DNA of 7,314 bases from Thermoleophilaceae bacterium. Its GTDB lineage: Bacteria; Actinomycetota; Thermoleophilia; Solirubrobacterales; Thermoleophilaceae. A model generated the notes under the pieces. The model saw only the letters and a list, made by a program, of their open reading frames with translations, did not search any database and was not told where the DNA came from. Where the stretch lies: assembly GCA_013695855.1 (NCBI GenBank), contig JACCZR010000166.1:1-7314 (forward strand). The letters are read 5' to 3'. Shown one piece after another: positions 5,522-7,314 of the stretch. Every line of letters starts with the position of its first letter. Position 1 is the first letter of the stretch. The translations under genes were made by a program, and so were the position numbers.

Positions 5522-5991
5522 CGCCGGACGCGCAGGACGCGGATCTTCACGCGCGCGGTGCGATAGCCGCTTGCGCTCACCGTGAGCTTGCGAACGCCGG
5601 CCTTGCGAAAGCGCAGGCAGAGCCGGCGGCTGCCCCGTTTGCCCAGACCGGCGCGGGTGGATCCCGGGCGCAGCCGCGCGTTGGCAATGCGGCGCCCGCC
5701 TTCGGTCCTCGCGCTGGCCCTCAGGCACGAGCGTCGCCCGGAGCGCACGCGCGAGGGTGCCACGCGGGCCACCAGGCGGGGGAGAGGGCCGCTGGGAGCC
5801 ACCGCCGGAGGGACCGGCTTGTCGCCGATGCAGAGCTCGGACGCCGTCGCCGGGAACGCGCCGAGGTGCCCGTTGCCCGACAGCGCCCCCGGCTTGGGCC
5901 CGATCTCGACCGGCGCTGCTGAGGCGACCGAGGCACGGGCCCCCGCGGCCAATGCTCCAACCGCGAGAGCTGTCCGCACGGGGCGCCTCAT
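5518..5991 (-). CDS. Small secreted basic protein of unknown function
   Basis: A 157-residue protein with a clear N-terminal signal peptide: Arg-rich n-region MRRPVRT, hydrophobic ALAVGALAAG, and ASVASAAP with likely cleavage after Ala25 or Ala26. The mature part begins PVEIGPKPGAL, has a Gly/Pro-rich middle, and from about residue 72 a strand-rich, strongly basic domain: LVARVAPSRVRSGRRSCLRA, a Gly/Arg-rich turn region, RRLCLRFRKAGVRKLTVSA, then YRTARVKIRVLRV at the end. The alternation of strands with SGYRTARV suggests an Ig-like or carboxypeptidase-regulatory-like beta sandwich. Cysteines are at 54, 89 and 125; 89 and 125 lie in strands and could pair. ATG 5991 is chosen over the in-frame ATG at 6021 because the signal peptide starts there and a -10-like TACGCT ends 7 bases upstream. 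Stop TAA (complement of 5518-5520) overlaps the neighbour's TAG. No specific function can be assigned. Confidence 0.7.
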   Translation of the reverse strand: MRRPVRTALAVGALAAGARASVASAAPVEIGPKPGALSGNGHLGAFPATASELCIGDKPVPPAVAPSGPLPRLVARVAPSRVRSGRRSCLRASARTEGGRRIANARLRPGSTRAGLGKRGSRRLCLRFRKAGVRKLTVSASGYRTARVKIRVLRVRR

Positions 5992-5997
5992 TGCACG

Positions 5998-6003
5998 AGC
6001 GTA
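5998..6003 (-). promoter_or_regulatory. Candidate -10 hexamer for the secreted-protein gene (leaderless)
   Basis: On the minus strand this reads TACGCT, exactly the same hexamer and the same 6-base distance to the start codon (ATG 5991) as at the MBL-like gene. No Shine-Dalgarno sequence is present. No recognisable -35 lies 17 bases upstream. It supports the downstream ATG as the real start. Confidence 0.4.
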
Positions 6004-6041
6004 TCTCCGATTGGGGGACATGGGGAGGCAGCGAGCGTCGA

Positions 6042-6047
6042 TAGCGT
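6042..6047 (+). promoter_or_regulatory. Candidate -10 hexamer for aconitase (leaderless)
   Basis: TAGCGT fits TANNNT and lies 7 bases before the GTG at 6055. The sequence between has no Shine-Dalgarno match. Together with 5998-6003 it makes the 63-base gap 5992-6054 a compact divergent promoter region. A convincing -35 was not found. Confidence 0.4.
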
Positions 6048-6054
6048 TCAGGCT

Positions 6055-7314
6055 GTGAGCGCTGATCGCCTGGCCGACCTCGAGATTTGCCGCCTCGACT
6101 CGGTCGCGGGCTCGAAGCGCCTTCCGTATTCGCTGAAGGTGCTGCTGGAGAACCTGCTGCGTCACGGGGAGGACGAGGGAGTCGAGGCGCTGGCCAACTG
6201 GGACGCCAAGGCCGAGCCCTCGCACGAGATCGCCTACACGCCCGGCCGGGTCCTGATGCAGGACTTCACCGGGGTGCCCGCGATCGTGGACCTCGCCGCC
6301 ATGCGCGACGCGATAGACGAGCTGGGGGGCGACCCGGCGAAGATCAACCCGCGGGTGCCCGTCGAACTGGTGATCGACCACTCCATCCAGGTGGACGTCT
6401 TCGCCGAGCGCTTCGCCTTCATGCGCAACGCCGAGCTCGAGTTCGAGCGAAACCGCGAGCGCTACGCCTTCCTGCGCTGGGGCCAGGGCGCCTTCGAGAG
6501 CTTCGCCGTGGTGCCGCCCAACACCGGCATCTGTCATCAGGTCAACTTGGAGTACCTCGCGCGCGTCGTCACCTCGCGGGACGGCGTCGCGTTCCCCGAC
6601 ACGCTGGTGGGGACCGACTCCCACACCACGATGATCAACGGCCTTGGCGTGCTCGGCTGGGGCGTGGGTGGCATCGAGGCCGAGGCGGCCATGCTCGGCC
6701 AGCCGGTCTCCATGCTCCTGCCGCAGGTGGTCGGCTTCCGGCTGACCGGCGCGTTGCCCGAGGGCGCCACCGCCACCGACCTCGTCCTCACGGTCACCCA
6801 GATGCTGCGCGAGCGTGGGGTGGTGGGCAAGTTCGTCGAGTTCTTCGGCGAGGGCCTGCCCAACCTGCCGCTGGCCGACCGCGCGACGATCGGCAACATG
6901 TCGCCGGAGTACGGCGCCACCTGCGGCATCTTCCCCGTCGACGCCGAGACGCTTCGCTACCTCGAGTTCTCCGGCCGGCCGAAGGAGCAGGTCGAGTTGG
7001 TCGAGAGCTACATGCGCGAGCAGGGCATGTTCCACGAGGTGGGCGACGAGGATGCCGAGTACTCCGACACGCTGGAGCTCGACCTTGGCGAGGTGGAGCC
7101 CTCGCTGGCCGGCCCGCGTCGCCCACAGGACCGGGTGCCCCTCTCGGGGGCAGCCGCGGCGCTGGTGGCGGAGCTGGCCGAGATGGACGTCGACGGAGAC
7201 GGCTCGGCGTCCGACGGTCAGGACGAGGCCGGCGCCGAGACCTTTCCCGCCAGCGACCCGCCCTCGCCCGCCAGCGCCGAGCCCGAGCCGCCGCGCCGGG
7301 CCAACGGCAACGGC
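6055..7314 (+). CDS. acnA: Aconitate hydratase, AcnA type (3' end outside window)
   Basis: The first 420 codons of aconitase, which interconverts citrate and isocitrate through cis-aconitate in the TCA cycle, in the cytoplasm, with a [4Fe-4S] cluster. Visible blocks are RLPYSLKVLLENLLR (22-36), RVLMQDFTGVPAIVDLAAMR (65-84), INPRVPVELVIDHSIQVD (97-114), GTDSHTTMINGLG (186-198), GIEAEAAMLGQPVSM (206-220), VGKFVEFFGEG (257-267) and PEYGATCGIFPVD (284-296). Asp108-His109 and Asp188-Ser189-His190 are the active-site motifs of the family. Residues 376-420 form an acidic, Pro/Gly/Ala-rich linker with FPASDPP, as in other actinobacterial AcnA. The three cluster cysteines (the first in a SCTN motif) and the swivel domain lie beyond the window. 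GTG 6055 is the only usable start: no ATG exists in frame just upstream. This makes the N-terminus about 10-15 residues shorter than usual, with EICRLDSVAG standing in for the usual EIYRL block. The neighbour is divergent and unrelated. Confidence 0.96.
   Translation, partial: MSADRLADLEICRLDSVAGSKRLPYSLKVLLENLLRHGEDEGVEALANWDAKAEPSHEIAYTPGRVLMQDFTGVPAIVDLAAMRDAIDELGGDPAKINPRVPVELVIDHSIQVDVFAERFAFMRNAELEFERNRERYAFLRWGQGAFESFAVVPPNTGICHQVNLEYLARVVTSRDGVAFPDTLVGTDSHTTMINGLGVLGWGVGGIEAEAAMLGQPVSMLLPQVVGFRLTGALPEGATATDLVLTVTQMLRERGVVGKFVEFFGEGLPNLPLADRATIGNMSPEYGATCGIFPVDAETLRYLEFSGRPKEQVELVESYMREQGMFHEVGDEDAEYSDTLELDLGEVEPSLAGPRRPQDRVPLSGAAAALVAELAEMDVDGDGSASDGQDEAGAETFPASDPPSPASAEPEPPRRANGNG

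Noticed and set aside
3962..5728. 588-codon minus-strand open frame antisense to the MBL-like gene
   Set aside because: No recognisable motifs except near its end, where it echoes the PLP gene in a shifted frame; composition is shadow-like.
3529..5922. 797-codon plus-strand open frame across the PLP, MBL-like and secreted-protein genes
   Set aside because: It spans three well-supported genes in other frames, and its low-complexity Arg/Ala/Gly/His composition marks it as a GC-driven shadow.

Overview
The window is very GC-rich (about 70 % by eye). It uses ATG and GTG starts, and none of its clear gene starts has a Shine-Dalgarno sequence. The WYL-type regulator, the AcnA-type aconitase with an FPASDP linker and the secreted proteins with Arg/Gly-rich C-terminal domains point to a high-GC actinobacterium. 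The degraded secreted hydrolase resembles proteins I associate with Thermoleophilia/Solirubrobacterales. That placement is inference from memory, not from a search.

Layout, left to right. (1) 3-332 (+) is the 3' end of a WYL-domain transcriptional regulator. (2) About 403-1760 (+) holds the remains of a secreted amidohydrolase related to peptidase M19 (membrane dipeptidase). Its conserved blocks occur in the right order but in three successive reading frames, with conserved parts missing at both junctions. (3) 1836-3146 (+) is a complete FAD-linked sugar/polyol oxidase of the aldonolactone oxidase/AldO family. (4) 3163-4350 (-) is a PLP enzyme of the amino acid deaminase/D-threonine aldolase type, tail-to-tail with the oxidase. 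(5) 4406-5521 (+) is a divergently transcribed protein of metallo-beta-lactamase-like architecture with a rewritten metal motif. (6) 5518-5991 (-) is a small, basic, secreted protein of unknown function whose stop codon overlaps that of the previous gene. (7) 6055-7314 (+) is the 5' two-fifths or so of aconitase, running off the window.

No complete operon is visible: genes 3 to 7 alternate in direction. The oxidase, PLP enzyme and MBL-like protein may share a metabolic setting, but the sequence does not prove it. Aconitase is a TCA-cycle enzyme and looks unrelated to them.

The most informative cross-gene pattern is regulatory. Four or five starts are preceded, 6-7 bases upstream, by a -10-like hexamer (TACGCT twice, TAGCGT, TAGAAC, and weakly GATCAT). 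This is what leaderless transcripts would look like. I found no tRNA, rRNA, CRISPR array, insertion sequence or convincing intrinsic terminator. I do not see a clear new multi-gene system. The best leads are the MBL-like protein with the altered active site and the internally deleted hydrolase.
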